The notes: generated by a model from the letters alone, not told the origin. DNA of 64,000 nucleotides from Takakia lepidozioides (GCA_030704615.1 CM060732.1:1922001-1986000), one strand, 5' to 3'. Positions 10,083 to 22,528 are shown, counted from the first letter of the stretch. Translations and numbers: made by a program.

Positions 10083-13000
10083 ATGTCCAGGGAGCGAGAT
10101 AGACTAGCCCGATTTCATTCCAATGCAGGTAGTCTTCCACTGACTGCCACTGCAGACGACGATGGGTTTGCAGTTGTTCATGAGGATGAGCTAGTTACAG
10201 TGTTCCCACTGGAATTGGGTTCTCTCCTTGTTCAAAAAGAGGTGTATGACGAGGAAGGGAATTTGGATTCTGGACATTTGGAGAAACCATTGGTTGGCGA
10301 GTGTGGAAGGAAGTGGAGAGTCCTTCCAGGCACATACCGTGTCCTTGGAAAAGAGAGAAGACAATCAGCAAGATCAGTCATTACCCCTGGAACTGCAGCA
10401 TCGGTCGTGCAGCAAAAGGGCACAGTTCATGTGAAACAAGAGGTGAGCACATCCACTACATTCGTGACTCTTTCAGACTCGTCCTCGGAGGATGTTTCTG
10501 AGATTCCTCCGCCAGTGCAGACTCCATTCTTGGATGAATCCGAATTGCAAGAGATAACGAGTGTCATTCCAAAATTGAAAGCCCTCGCAGGGGTGCCTGG
10601 GTGCAAGAGCGAGCTGCGTTTTGTTGATTGGGAGTCCCTTCGTGTGCAGCGGGTTCAATACGTGCTAGCAGAGTTTGATGGGGACATCTTGTTTGAGCTC
10701 AACCCTCCCACGTCTTCCAATGGACTGGCTGGGCTATGTACCAGGTGGCACACCGATGCAAGACAATGACTCGTGCCTGCATTCATATGGGTGCACACAA
10801 GCATCCTGTGTCCAAAGGAAGTTGCAGGGATAGCGTGGACATCGCTAGAAATATGCTGAAGCAGGAGTTCCACAATGCCCCTTGTGCAACACCTTCTGCT
10901 ATAGCGCTTGCAGCTAGCAAGGCTTTCCTGGAAAAACACATACTGGGTGAAGGGGATTCGACACAACCAATGCTGGATGCAGATTCGCTTGATGCAGTGA
11001 TGGACCATTTCTTCGTGTTGAGCTCTCCCAATATTCGAAACCAGGTGAATGCACTCAGAGTCGGCACAGGCACTGCTGGATTCATGGACAACATTATGGA
11101 CCTCAAACGGAGAAGTCGCTATGAATTCATTCAAAATAGTATCTTCCCTGGCCAGGGCTCGTCCAAGGTATATTTGTTCAAGATGTCCGCATTGGGTGAA
11201 GGCAGTGGTGTGAGCATTGTCCGCCGAATGCAACCTGGAGGAGATTTGGCTAAATGTTGGTTGATGTTTGATCACTGCAAACGGGTGAAGGGTTGGACAA
11301 CCATGGCGTGCCATGTGTATGATCCAGTGTACCAGCGTGTGCTCTCAATAGCAATTTGTGATATGCAGTCGGAGGACACTGAATCCCAGATGCTCATGTG
11401 GAATTCGCTCCTGGCCGTCATGCAGCACAATGGAGTACAGAACACAAATTTTGCGGGCTTCATGGCTGATAGTGCACAGGCAAATTTCAATGCAGTGCGG
11501 CGCGTGTTTGGTTCGGGGGATCCTAAGGTCCCAATGGAAAATAGGGAGCGCACATGCCTCTTCCATTGGAGTCAATCTCTGGCACGTCATACAAAGCGCT
11601 GCATTCACCCTGACCTTCAGTTGGAGCACGGAAGGCTCTGTCTCAAGTACAAAAATGCCAACTCAATGGGAGAAGCTGAGAGCACTTACCAAGCAATCCA
11701 GGCTTGGTGGTTCTCCTCTGGTGCTGCTACTGGTATCCACCTGAAGGAGTTGGAGGACTGGTTGGTTTTCTGGCACTTCAGATACAGACAGTGGGGAGCT
11801 TTCATGTCGACGGTAAGCCTCTTGAATCCCAAAATCACAAATTTTGCATCGTGCCTCTTCATTTGGGGTTCTTGGATTGTCGCTTGCAGAACCTCTTCCA
11901 TTTCCTTTCCTTCCTCACATTTCCATGCAATGCCTCCTGCAGGACATGTCCTTGGAGGACTTGGCCGACATGCCATCCTGTAATTTGGTGGAGACTGTTC
12001 ATAACGCCTGGATGCAGCAATCTACCAAAGCAGGTCGTGACTTGTATGTGGCCACTGCTGATGACATGGTGCGGGCACTTACAAAACAAACCAGGTACCG
12101 CAATTTTTTGATGGAACGGGGTGGAGGCAAGGGCCCCGGTACGACTTTGTTGATGCTAAGGGCTACGAGTAGGTCCGGAGACCCATCGAAGATGGCCAGA
12201 GCTCTGAACAGGTGCACTAAAGGCTCCCCTTTGCAATCCAGGCTCCCTCATTTGGAAGGCGAGGAAATATTTGGATCATGCAAAAGGAAATTGAACACTC
12301 TTCCAGGGTCAGATGGAGATTCCCATCGCCCAGATAGGGTCAATTTCTCTGTGCCAAAGGTGTCTCCAGTGCAGACTAAGTCGTGTGCCAGCCCCTTCCC
12401 AGGTGGGTCCTCCTCCTGTGGAGCAGGTGCAGAATATGCAAGCACAGCAGCAGGAATCCCATTGGAGGAGGTGGTGGCCATGGTGCAGGAATCTGATTGC
12501 ATTGATAGTGAGTGGCATATAGAACGCACCCCACCAGGATCTAGAGTTGCTTGCATGGCAATTCGGACTCCCTCTTTCAAGAAATGCAAATAAAAAATAT
12601 GCAAAGGCTCCAGGGGGACTCCAGCTCCAACATTCACAGGGTTATTCCGACCTTATCATAGTGGGGAGTCAAAGGACCACAAGTTCTGGTTCTGCCCAGA
12701 CGATATGGCACGATGCGTCAAGGGAACAATTCGTCCTTCGGTGACAATGAAACCCCCTCCCCTGCAATTTGGCCTGTGAAACTTGGGACGTCGTTGTCAA
12801 CAACCGAGATAAGCATGCTGGAGGAGGGAGGGTTTTGTCTTGCACGATCCCGAGTGGTGCCCTTGCGCACTGTCGGCACAGATGTGCCACATGCTCCGGC
12901 AATGCCTCCACCCGGTGCCGACTCCCACCCAACAAAAAGAGATGGAAAAACAGTGCGCCGTGTCGCTTCGGGTGCAGATCACGAATGCAAGATGGAATCG

Positions 13001-13354
13001 GCTAGAATTTTGCAGGCTCGGGTGGCTCGTATCACCGAAGTCCCTGCCCCAGGGTATGGACGGATTTACATAGTGCTGTCTATTGGCTCAGTTCTTCATG
13101 GCAAAGAATATCAGGTTACCGTGGGGAATTTCCCTACTTGCACTTGTCCGGATTTTGTAACGATGCGTGAGGGCGCTCTCGGCATGAGAGGGAAATGGGT
13201 CCCCTGCAAGCATCAATATTACATATACCTTGTAATTATGTGTTGCGACGGTAAGAGAGACCAATTCATTCACCAAGCCACACTAGGCTACGGAGAAGTC
13301 ATCACCCTTCTGCAGCGGGACACCTCACGTAGGGCTCCGCCAAATTCTCTTTGA
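10083..13354 (+). pseudogene. MULE-like SWIM transposase, copy 1, broken
   Basis: Homologous along its length to the intact gene at 28245-31837. Recognisable parts: N-terminal region from ATG 10083, a core with LMFDHCKR, GFMADSAQANFNAVRRVFG and CLFHWSQSL, and a C-terminal SWIM finger (CTC...CKH near 13140-13215). An intron is kept at the same place (GT at 11813, AG at 11941-11942, 130 bp). Damage: about 110 residues of the Cys-rich region before the core are deleted near 10735, with a frame change; an in-frame TAA at 12591-12593; another frame change near 12715-12780. Identity to copy 2 is moderate only, so these are old paralogues. The function inferred from the family is cut-and-paste transposition; this copy cannot make an intact protein. 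Confidence 0.8.
11813..11942 (+). other. Intron of MULE-like copy 1
   Basis: GTAAGC donor and a pyrimidine-rich CCTCCTGCAG acceptor. It interrupts the coding sequence at the position of the copy 2 intron (after FMST here, after YMRE there), and the flanking exon sequences match copy 2. Confidence 0.7.
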
Positions 13355-13737
13355 ACACATACGAGCCATGCCTGCTTCCCACGCTGGTTTCCAGGTTACC
13401 GTGTGAAGACTTTGCATTTAGGACAAACACACACATTTCGTTCACGGAACCAGGGCAAATGCACATGCCATTCATTGTAAGCGTCTATCTGTGAATTGAA
13501 ATAAAGTGTGTCAATCATTCTGAGCTCAATTCTCCCATATTTTCATATTCCTCTTGTTGTGCAGGCATTGCAGACATGGTGCATGGTGGCCCCCTTTGTT
13601 TTGTCCACGGTAATAGGCCCTCTTCGTGCAATCCTCACCTATAGGACCTGCTTCTCCAGCAGATTTGTGCCGCTCACGCTTCCTTGAAGCGTGAGCTCAG
13701 CTCCCAGGCTCACGGGGCTGGGCTCACGCCGTAGCTA
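13355..13737. other. 3' flank of MULE-like copy 1 with a palindrome
   Basis: No gene. A 25-bp dyad with arms GCTCACGCTTC and GAAGCGTGAGC and a 3-base loop lies at about 13676-13700, followed by further GGCTCACG/CTCACGCC inverted pieces to 13735. This is another palindrome beside the transposase, unrelated in sequence to the array on the other side. The junction with retroelement sequence is near 13738. Confidence 0.5.
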
Positions 13738-15168
13738 CGCTGTACTAGAAGTCTCCGTTACCATATAACCATATGGCAAACAAGTCTGGAAAGCTGTTCT
13801 TGGTGTGAGTTTGATCCACAGAATATCCTTTGGAATCCAATTCTTTACCAGTACAAGCTCTTCATGCATATGAGTATAAACATTCACCTTCCTTTCCTCC
13901 CAGCCTTCAAACTCTACTCGCTTAATGGATAGCAATGCTATCACATAAACCAGTGTTGGTAACCAACGTGCTCTTCCTCTATATGCCACCTGATAAATCT
14001 TTATCACCCTTTTCTCCAGACCCCACTCAGGGTCAGCATCATGCACTCTCTTAATAATGTTTTCTCTACAACCGTCTGGCAATTCCAAGAACCTCTGAAA
14101 GAATTGTTTGGACAATCTTTCCTTCTCAGTTTCACAGGGAATTTGATTCACATCAAATTCTTTAATTCTCCAACCACCATGATCCCACCAGATGCCTGTC
14201 ACATCTGGCTGTTCATGACCCAGTTCCCCAGTATGGTCGCCAAATGTCGAGCGGCTTTTACTCACCCATCCCTTCGCTATCCGAGGTGGAAACTGCAAGA
14301 TAGAAGAGTTATTATCTCTAAGCACTCAGCCCGCTCAGAACAATCAGTCATGACCTGCAGCTAGTGAATCATGGTTGTGCTTCTTATTTGTATTCCTTCT
14401 TGCCTTCATGTTATCAATTTACCTTACCGTGTATACTGAAGCATCAAATTGCTTCAGTATCTATTAAGTTCCAGTTAATCATGCATTCATTCCACAACTT
14501 CACTCATGTCACTCTACACAGTGTGTTTGTATCCAATAAGTATCAGATTATGATTTATCAGGTATCAGGCCAATGCTAAGGTGACTCTAATCTGCCCTAC
14601 CGTATCACTATAGCTCTGCAGGTAATCAGCATCTACTGTTCATCTTTCCTCCTTCTTGCTCCCCGCCTGATTTCCTCTCATGCATGACCCAGAAGCGCTC
14701 CCCGTGAAGTGTGTGTCCCCTTCTTTCCGTTGCCGCTCTCCTTATCTGCCCGCAAGCTGTTCTAACCACCTAACTAATTAACCGTCATCCCTGAAGTAAC
14801 ACGTTCCTTCTGCAGATGTCGTTCCCTCACAGTCGTTCCCAGTCAATGATAATTGTTCCCCATGTACTGTGACTGGCTATGTAAGGCTGTGTCGGCTGTG
14901 TCGGGCTGTGACTGGCTGTGTTGGCTGTGACGGGCTGTGTGAAACTGTGGCGGCTGTGACTGGCTGTGATGGGCTGTGCGAAGCTGTGGCAGGCTGTGTC
15001 GGGCTGTGACGGGCTGTGTAAAGCTGTGTCGGGCTGTGTTGGCTGTGTAACCCCCTTAAAGCCTGCTGCTGCCACCTCTAAGGCTCCTGTTGGTCTCAGT
15101 CTGCGCAAAAATTAAGGGTACCCCACAGAACCCGTAAAAGCGTCTAAGTCCCAAGCAGCCCTCTAACA
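13738..15168 (-). mobile_element. Gypsy 5' fragment B: leader ORF plus LTR
   Basis: The 5' end of an element of the A/C family on the minus strand: LTR 15168-14245, primer binding site 14242-14226, leader ORF to 13738, where it breaks off against the transposon flank. The leader ORF is open from near the LTR edge. On its other side the LTR abuts PPR pseudogene sequence directly, so the element inserted in that repeat. It may be the lost 5' end of element A or a separate copy. Confidence 0.75.
14245..15168 (-). repeat. LTR of gypsy fragment B (924 bp)
   Basis: Begins TGTCGAGCGGC and ends CTCTAACA on the plus strand, so TG...CA on either strand. It is collinear with the LTRs at 16301-17292 and 38367-39388 but clearly more diverged. 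It contains a short GGCTGTG tract (about 14870-15048). Confidence 0.8.
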
Positions 15169-15666
15169 CATGTATGCGAAATGTGGGTGCATCGAGGATG
15201 CGAAGGGAGTTTTCAACAGTATGGCTGAACGAGATGTGTTGTCGTGGAACACGATGCTTGCGGGGTATGCACAGCAAGGCCGCGGGAAGGAGGCTTTGGA
15301 GACCTATGATCAAATGATGGCGGAAGGGGTGAAGCCCGACCACATCACGTTTGATGGCATTTGCAATGCATGTGCAAGCCTGGCAGCCCTGGAAAATGGC
15401 AAAGAGATCCATGGTGACTTGTCAGAGCTGGAATCGTACCCGATGTCATTCTGAACAGTACTCTCGTGGACATGTATGCAAAATGTGGGTGCATCGAGGA
15501 TGCAAAGGGAGTGTTCAATAGTATGGTTGAACGAGATGTGGTGTCGTGGAGTGCGATGATTGCAGGATATGCACAGCAAGGGCATGGGATGGAGGCTTTG
15601 GAGACCTATGAGCACCTTCTTCAACACATTTCAGCCTATTTTCCCTGTTATCAGAGTCGTCCCTAA
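15169..15666 (+). pseudogene. PPR protein fragment
   Basis: Two successive blocks of plant PLS-type pentatricopeptide repeats: MYAKCGCIEDAKGVFNSM then RDVLSWNTMLAGYAQQG, GVKPDHITF and CNACASLAALENGKEIH; a second MYAKCGCIEDAKGVF starts at 15472. A stop and frame change at about 15450 separate them, and the sequence ends in TAA at 15664. The left side is cut by the LTR ending at 15168. PPR proteins of this type act in organellar RNA processing, but this is only a fragment and is related to the debris at 40500-41200. Confidence 0.8.
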
Positions 15667-16300
15667 ATTTTGAGGTTGAATTATGCAAGTTAGCTCTTTG
15701 GTGCAAAAAAGTGAAGGCCTGTTGGAAGCGCAAGTCAGCATATGAACTAGTGTGATAAGTAGGGTTAGGGTGTTTGCTAGAACAAATCTAGGCTGTCATT
15801 GTCAGCTGCTAGGAGCAAGGCAAGGATGTGTGCATGATTTGTGCAGAGGCAGAGATAGCTGAAGGAGCAGGGATAGAGAGTGGGTCCAGATTCATCCAAA
15901 AGGGCCAGATTTCAAGCACAAGATTACTTCTGATTCCCTGTCATTTGTGTTATTCAAAGCACTTACAAGGCACAGTGGGGAAGACATCATCCATTTCAAC
16001 TTTAATTTCTTGCTGTTTGTGGGTGTGACCACTACTAATGGACAGACTTTACTGACTGCAGGATGGGAGGATATGGAAGAAGAGACTAGCAGCAAGTGCC
16101 AGACAGAGGGTTGAATTTATCAGTACCATGCGAGATAATGATCATACCTTGTTCTATAGCAATGTTCATCATCGTCAATGCTGTGGCCCTTCCGGCGAGA
16201 CATTTTTGCTTCTAGCGCACAATGCTCCTGGACATGTATTGAACAAATCTTTGGAATAAGATGCATCATGTTGTTGTTAATGGTGTAGGGTTTTGGTTGT
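15667..16300 (+). repeat. Non-coding part of a PPR-associated repeat
   Basis: No gene. Segments match 40200-40300 and 41222-41420 on the other side of element C (for example around GGGTCCAGATTCATCCAA and TTACTTCTGATTCCCTGT), so PPR pieces and these flanks were duplicated together. The last five bases before the LTR, GTTGT, nearly match ATTGT after the other LTR. Confidence 0.55.
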
Positions 16301-17292
16301 TGTCGCGCGGCTTTTACTCACCCATCCCTTCGCTATTCGAGGCGGAAACTCCAAGATTGAAGAGTTGGAAATCTCTAAGTACTCAGCCCGCGCAGAACAA
16401 TCAGTCATGACCTACAGCTAGTGTATCATGGGGGTGTTTCCTATTTGTTTCCCTTTTGGTATTCATGTTAACTATCTTACCATTGATAATTAAGTATCAG
16501 TTTGCTTTATCAATCTATTGGATTCCATCAACTCATCCATTCATTCCACAGCTTCACTCAGATCTCTCTACACAGTGTGTTTGTATCGTAAAAGTATCCG
16601 ATTATGATTTATCAGGTATCAGGCCGAAGCCATTGTGTCTCTAATCTGCTCTACTCATCATCTCTCTATCTTCACTTCCGTTCTTTATCTCTGCCCGATC
16701 CCCTCTCCTCTATCACCCTGAAGTCCTCCTCCGAATGCTCCCCCTTCATTCCCCGTTTCTCCCTTTATCTTCCTATCCGCGGTTCTAACCGTTTCCCTCA
16801 CTAACCGTGTCTGTGAACTAACATGTTCCCTTCGCATGTGTTGTTCCCCACAGTCGTTCCCTGTCCTACTCTTCGTTCCCTATGATCGTGACAGCTGTGT
16901 CAAGCTGTGACTGGCTGTGTGAAACTGTGACGGGCTGTGACTGGCTGTGCGACTGTGTTTGGCTGTGCCGGGCTGTGTCGGCTGTGTCGGCTGTGTCTGC
17001 TGTGACGACTGTGACGGGCTGTGTTGGCTGTGTCGGCTGTGTCGGCTGTGTCTGCTGTGACGACTGTGACGGGCTGTGTTGGCTGTGTCGGTTGTGTCGG
17101 CTGTGTCTGCTGTGACGACTGTGTTGGCTGTGTTGGCTGTGACGACTGTGACGACTGTGACGGGCTGTGTAACCCCCCTCTACAGTGCGCTGCTGTCACC
17201 CCTAAGGTTCCTGTTGGTCTCAGTCTGTGCAAAAATTAAGGGTACCCTACAGATCCTGTATAAGTGTCTAAGTCCCCAACAGTCCTCTAACA
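16301..17292 (-). repeat. 3' LTR of element C (992 bp)
   Basis: TG...CA ends (TGTCGCGCGG to CTCTAACA on the plus strand). Collinear with 38367-39388; the main difference is the GGCTGTG tract, which is shorter and arranged differently. The polypurine tract lies immediately beyond its inner edge at 17295. Confidence 0.9.
16886..17172 (-). repeat. GGCTGTG minisatellite in 3' LTR
   Basis: About 28 units of GGCTGTG plus two or three variable bases, partly in higher-order blocks such as GGCTGTGTCTGCTGTGACGA repeated. The variable bases give the long Val/Ser/Ala or Gln/Pro/Thr open frames seen on each strand, which are not genes. Confidence 0.9.
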
Positions 17293-17294
17293 TT

Positions 17295-17332
17295 ACCCCT
17301 TCCCCCCTAAAAAAGCCGTGTCCTCACGGTTT
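17295..17332 (-). promoter_or_regulatory. Polypurine tract and hairpin before 3' LTR
   Basis: Read on the minus strand, AGGGGGGAAGGGGT directly precedes the LTR and is the expected primer for plus-strand DNA synthesis. Just upstream is a hairpin-forming sequence, AAACCGTG-AGGA-CACGGCTTTTTT, which overlaps the stop codon of the downstream ORF. Confidence 0.75.
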
Positions 17333-20300
17333 ACTGATTTCGACTAGCAAACCTTTGTGAGTGAGCACCTTCTTGACGTTGAGAGTTTCTTGGCGGACTG
17401 TGTGTACGAGCCCGAGGTCTGTCTCTGGTTGACGGAGATGGTTGATCACTACCTGGATAAGTGAGGCCCTCTGGAGGCTGATATCGAGGTAATCTTTCAT
17501 GCATAGGAGATCCCCTTCGCTTCTTCTCTTCCATCTGAATTGCATAGTCTTCTCCCATGTCAAAAGAATTCGGTGAAGAAACAGTTGTATCAGAATCCTC
17601 ATCGCCTCTCAGGTGTTTTAATTTTCGAACTTTTTGTGGAATCATCTGGGGCATACAATGCTGTCCTACCATGTCTGGAAGTTTGTATTTTACAACTTGG
17701 TGTAACCGCTGAACAGCAAAATTGGTGTAGACACTGAGCTCCTTGTCTGTCCAGGTGAGTGGGGTACCAATTACTGGTGCAGCGTGCAAGTATTTCCATG
17801 CCACATGTCCCTTATAGAAAATGTCATCAATGCCGAATTTCTGTGTTGACAAATGGTTGCAGGCCGCTTGAAACCATGAACGAATTTGAGAATCCTTTTG
17901 CATCATAACTTTTGGGTCATATAGGTACATATGAGGTGGCACCGAAGGTAATACCCAATGATCTCCACTGGAATAACTCAGAAAGCGTGTTTGCATCTTT
18001 TGTTGCTCAATGTGGTAACGTACCAGGAAACAAGCAGCGTAGTATAACCCGCACCCCATGACAATACTTGCTATCTCCTTGGTCTTGGTATAAATGAGTC
18101 CATGTACAACCTGGAAAGCAATCAATTCCCTCAACATGGTACCTGCTTCGTGCCAGTATTGTGCAAAGTGATGATCTTCAATATGTCGATTGTTCGGAAG
18201 AACTTTAGTCCTAGTTGCCACTGGCAGCCATATACGCATGATTCGGTAGTAATGTGCGAATGACTGCGGAGGACTAAATTCTTTCCAAGCCAAATCCAAC
18301 ATGATGGGAATTTGGTTGAAGGGCATAATCATAGCCCTACTGTACTCCCTTGCAGCTGGAGTTTTAGGTGGGTTAAAAGCGGCATTGCCCCATACCTCCG
18401 GCTGTGGTGGCTGTGGTGTGGTTGTAGTAACCACAGGTTCAGCTATTGGTACAGTGACTTGTTGTGGTGGTGGTGGTACTGGCTCTTGTATCATTGGCAT
18501 CTCCTGCCCCTCCTGTGAAGACTGAAAAGCCAAAGTTCTGGCTTGTAAATAAGAAGCCATTAGCTGTTCCTGAGGGATATAGACTCTTTGGTCGATGTTT
18601 GAAGTGAGGTCTTCCACTTGAGTCTGCAGTCCGTCTACATCCTCTTGTAACTCTGCTATCCTACTATAGACATTGTCTATAGTAGTTGTGGCAATGTTCT
18701 ACACCTGCAGCCTGAGCTCATTCATCTCGCTTTGGGTGAGCTTCCATGGTGCTTTGCCCTCTACTGGCCCTTGTGCTAACCAGACCTGCATAAGGCTGTT
18801 ATCCACTAAGTTGCTTGTGGTTCCCCTGAGAGTTTGCTCCTCTCTTAGCTTGTACAATTCCAACTGCTGTTGTAAAGCCTCCATGCGCTTTGCCTGAGGT
18901 TCAACCAATTGCGCATAAGCAGCAAGTAGATTATTGGCTTCCTTCCAAGCCTTGTTATTGACTACGATTTCATTTTTATTGGCCATGATGGTTTGTTGCA
19001 ACTCCACGATGTGCTTCTCTTGATCAGCTTCAATCTGCCTGTATTGCTTGAAAGTATCTGCACATTGTATCGCCATCCTGTTATGCACTGTCTGCAACTC
19101 CGTATGTAGTGCATTCAGTTCTTGCAACTTGCTTTCATGTTGCACCTGCATTTGGTATAGCTGTTGCTTATGTGCTTCGTGCAACTGGTCTTGCGCGAGG
19201 CCTGCCTCAATCAATTGTTGCTTGGCCAATTGCAAAGCCATTTCTGTATTTCCCAAGTCCTGCTTCATCTTGAGAGTGACCTCTTCATCGACCTTGTTTG
19301 CACACTCAGTGGCAAGTCGAGCCTCAAACTCCTTCCTGAGTTCCTCTTTCAAGGCTGTCAATTGGGTAATTGGAACATGGGATTTGACATAAGTCCCCAA
19401 CAAATTAAGTGTCCTGCCTATGGAACTCATCAGCATTGCCTGTTGAGGGTCATCATGGTGAGGTTGCTGCTGTTCCTCCTGATCTTCAACAGTGTGATGT
19501 CTCACTAACCATTCAGGCTATTGTCCCACCGGATTTTCTTCCTGAACTACTTCATCTATCACCGGTGCTACAGTGTCATGACCTTCCGCCTGTGGTACCT
19601 CCGGCACAGGTGTGTGTATTATATGCACCACAGGATTTCCCTTGGGCAACTGTTGCACCTCTGGGATTTCTGTCTCCTTGACCAGACCAGAATATTCATA
19701 GAGAAGGTCCCCCTTCTCTATTTCTGCCACTATCTGTTCTGTAGTTGGAATATCTAACCCTTCACTTTCCAAATCAATTATTTCTGGTTGAGCTGCATGG
19801 ATAACTTGTGACCTTGTGACAAGTCGTTCAGGTGGCTGTGATGGTTGTGATGCAGAAGTAACTTCCTCCTCCCTCTCCGAAGGTCCTGCTTCCAGTAATA
19901 GCATTTCTCTGTGCTGCTGTGCCCCTTCCTGGCCATGAGCTTGGGAAACATTATCATGCGGAATCCGTGAAGCCAGTGGATCCGCCACTACAGTCTTTCC
20001 CCGTCTCTGCCTCTTAGTCTCGGGTTGCCCTGCTAGTCCACCCTCACTATGTGAAGAGCCTTGCTCTTCCATTGCAGTTGTTTCTGGCTCAAACACTCCC
20101 ATTTCCTTTCTTTCTTGTGCATTAAGTATGCCAGAATCAAGGATTATTTGAGCAATGATTGGGCCAGACACTATTATAGGAGACTTTGCGGTAGTACCTT
20201 GTAATCTTTTCATCTCCTCTACCAGTGCGTTGTACATTATGTCCGCCCATTGTACCTCTCGTCCCTTCAGGCCTTTGAGTATTTCCTCCGTGAAGGATCT

Positions 20301-20963
20301 GCTCAAATACTGTTGGTTCTGTTTCATGGCAATCAGAACGTTCAATACCTGGCCTACCTCTTTTAACCCTGGGTACACAGCCTTGGTACAAGCATAACCC
20401 TGAGTTTTAAAGAAACTCCCTTCTTGGAATAAGTCCTCTATTTGCAGTCTTGCCCTGTGTTGCTCCACATGCACCTGACCTGCTGGTAATCGAAACAATT
20501 GCTGGAGGTATAGGGGAGTAATCATTAATTCAACTCCCTTCACCGTTGTTGTTCCTGTCCTTGGCTCAAAGTTCTGCAAAAATTGTAACATGTATTGTCT
20601 ATGGTGTAGTGTCCAATCTAGGCTTTGCAATCCTTGCAATCTCAGCTCCTCCAGTATCTGTATCGCCTGTGGGGTAGCAATCGTTTGTTTCTGCAGAATT
20701 GTGGTGCTCTTCACCCTGATTTCCTCCATTCCTCTCACTCTCTTCATTTTAGACTCACAGAACTGTTTTGGCTGTAACAACTGCAGGAATGCCTGTAGTG
20801 CACAAAGCATAAACGTATGGTTGTCGCAGAAAGCTATGGATAATTTCTTGTAAGCCTGCGGGGCTTGCAAGCATCGCTCAAGAGAAAAGCTCCGCTCTGT
20901 CCTTTCGTGTCTATGCCACTGCGTAAGTAATATTGCGAGCGTATAGTCTGTTAGTTCCTCCAT
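17331..20963 (-). pseudogene. Additional ORF downstream of pol, two TAG stops
   Basis: From ATG 20963 one frame runs 1211 codons to 17331 with just two in-frame stops, both TAG, at 19518-19520 and 18699-18701. Part 1 (about 480 residues) is globular-looking with no domain I recognise. Part 2 (about 270) is a strong coiled coil, rich in Gln, Glu, Ala and Leu heptads. Part 3 (about 450) begins with more coiled coil, then a Pro/Gln/Thr-rich stretch, a Trp- and Tyr-containing region, and a basic RS/RP-rich tail. No signal peptide or membrane segment is evident, so it is not an obvious envelope-like gene. Extra ORFs after pol are known in Athila and Tat elements. The stops may be CAG-to-TAG decay or may be read through; the uniform frame over 3.6 kb argues for recent coding function. 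Confidence 0.7.
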
Positions 20964-21089
20964 AGTTTCCAAGGTATAGCATTGATGGTCTGTCCTGTCG
21001 AGACGCCCGTTACTCAGAACGACGCCGCCTTTTGCGCTCAATTTCCCTCCATTTTCTTGATCCTTTCTCTGGTTTTCTATTGGCTGTAT

Positions 21090-21437
21090 CCGCTGTGACT
21101 GGATTTTAGATTTTATCTTGTTTAGTGGACTTTCCCTGTTGGATAGTCCACTAGGATCATACATGTGACAAGAATTCGGCTTTTCTGTACTTGCCGTTCG
21201 TTCCGTTTCCCTTTTTCCGTACTCATTAATGGGCCCGCTTTTCATCCCTTTTGACGGCCGTTCTTGTCCTCTTTCTTTTTGACACCTGTCCTTGCACTTC
21301 ATTCTCGGCTGTGTGTCGCGCCCTGACCTCCACGTGTCTATTTTTAAAGTAATTTCCGTTTCTTCTTCCTTCAGCCATTTTCCTGAAGTTATTATGTGTC
21401 CACTTGTCACTGATTCTATGGATCGTGTAACTTTAGT
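21090..21437 (-). other. Spacer between pol and downstream ORF, element C
   Basis: Counterpart of 575-930 in element A. It is open in one frame with the downstream ORF, but conservation with element A looks non-coding. Confidence 0.5.
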
Positions 21438-21632
21438 AGGCTGTGTTGAGCTGTGACAGGCTGTGTCATACTGTGTTACGCTGTGATAGGCTGTGATAGG
21501 CTGTGATGCACTGTGGTAAGCTGTGATAGGCTGTGACACGCTGTGGTAGGTTGTGATAGGCTGTGTTGCGCCGTGCTGGGCTGTGATAGGCTGTGTCACG
21601 TCGTGATGGGCTGTGATAGGCTGTGTTACGTT
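21438..21632 (-). repeat. GGCTGTG minisatellite after pol, element C
   Basis: About twenty GGCTGTG-type units, mostly of the GGCTGTGATA kind, at the 3' end of pol. Same position as 931-1133 in element A. Confidence 0.85.
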
Positions 21633-21639
21633 TGTTTTG

Positions 21640-22528
21640 CCCACCCTGGTCATATATGCTGGGCCTAGCGACAAGTGCTCCATACTCCGTTCGTAACACT
21701 GGTGCAGCCCGTGACTGCTCTTGCGGTTCAACATGCAAATCATGCTGCAAGGGTTTGTCATGGATACCACTGTACCCCTTCAACTTATTTGCATTGACTC
21801 TTCCCAGCATTTCTTTGTTAATGGTTTGTAACATGGCGGTGTTGTTATCATACATCTTTTGTATGACATAAGGTCCTTTCCACGGTGATTTAAGCTTAGA
21901 AGCTTGAATCTTTCCTTTCTTCTGCAACCATAGAACCAAATCCCCCGTCTTAAAAGTCTTTAACTTGTCTTCATCAAACTGTTCCTTTCGCTTCATCTGA
22001 ATTCTGGTCATATTATCAGCTGCATCAGCACGTACTTCTTCCACATGGTATAATTCATGTTTCCTGACCTTGATGGAGTCTTGCAATTCCATTCTTTTTC
22101 CCCACTCCGTTCTCATGGTAGGTAACAGGAATTCCACTGGAAGTAAGGCTTCCATACCATAAACTAATTGGAATGGTGTATATTTAGTGGTGACTTTATA
22201 TGAAGTCCTGTATGACCACAAAGCTGTCAGCAGCTTTGTATCCCAATCCGTTCTGTTTGCATTGACTATCTTAGCCAAGATAGTACATAGTATTTTGTTG
22301 GTAGCCTCTGCCTGCCCATTACCCTGTGGGTAATATGTTGTACTCTTTCTATGCACAATCATAAACTCTTTAGTCAACAACTCAATGGTCGCATTCATGA
22401 AGTGACTTCCTTAATCACTGATAAATTCTAAGGGACAGCCAAATCGTGTAAGTATGTTCTCGTACAGGAACCTTGCTGTGGACTTGGCTGTGTTGTCCCT
22501 CAAAGCTTTAGCTTCCACCCACTTTGTA
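21640..22528 (-). pseudogene. Gypsy pol C-terminal piece, element C
   Basis: Integrase core and C-terminus (YPQGNGQAEATNK, PWKGPYVIQKMYDNN) nearly identical to element A. An extra stop lies near 22411, and the piece ends at 22528 against the 10-kb insertion. The remainder of pol resumes at 32608. Confidence 0.85.

Noticed and set aside
10655-11314. 219-codon minus-strand ORF
   Set aside because: Antisense shadow of the MULE-like pseudogene, which is supported by homology to the intact copy.
16882-17360. Open frames of repeated Val-Ser-Ala or Gln-Pro-Thr
   Set aside because: Translation of the GGCTGTG minisatellite in the LTR; no codon-level conservation.
17331-20963. Envelope-like gene
   Set aside because: No signal peptide, membrane segment or cleavage site is evident; a long coiled coil and RS-rich tail point elsewhere.
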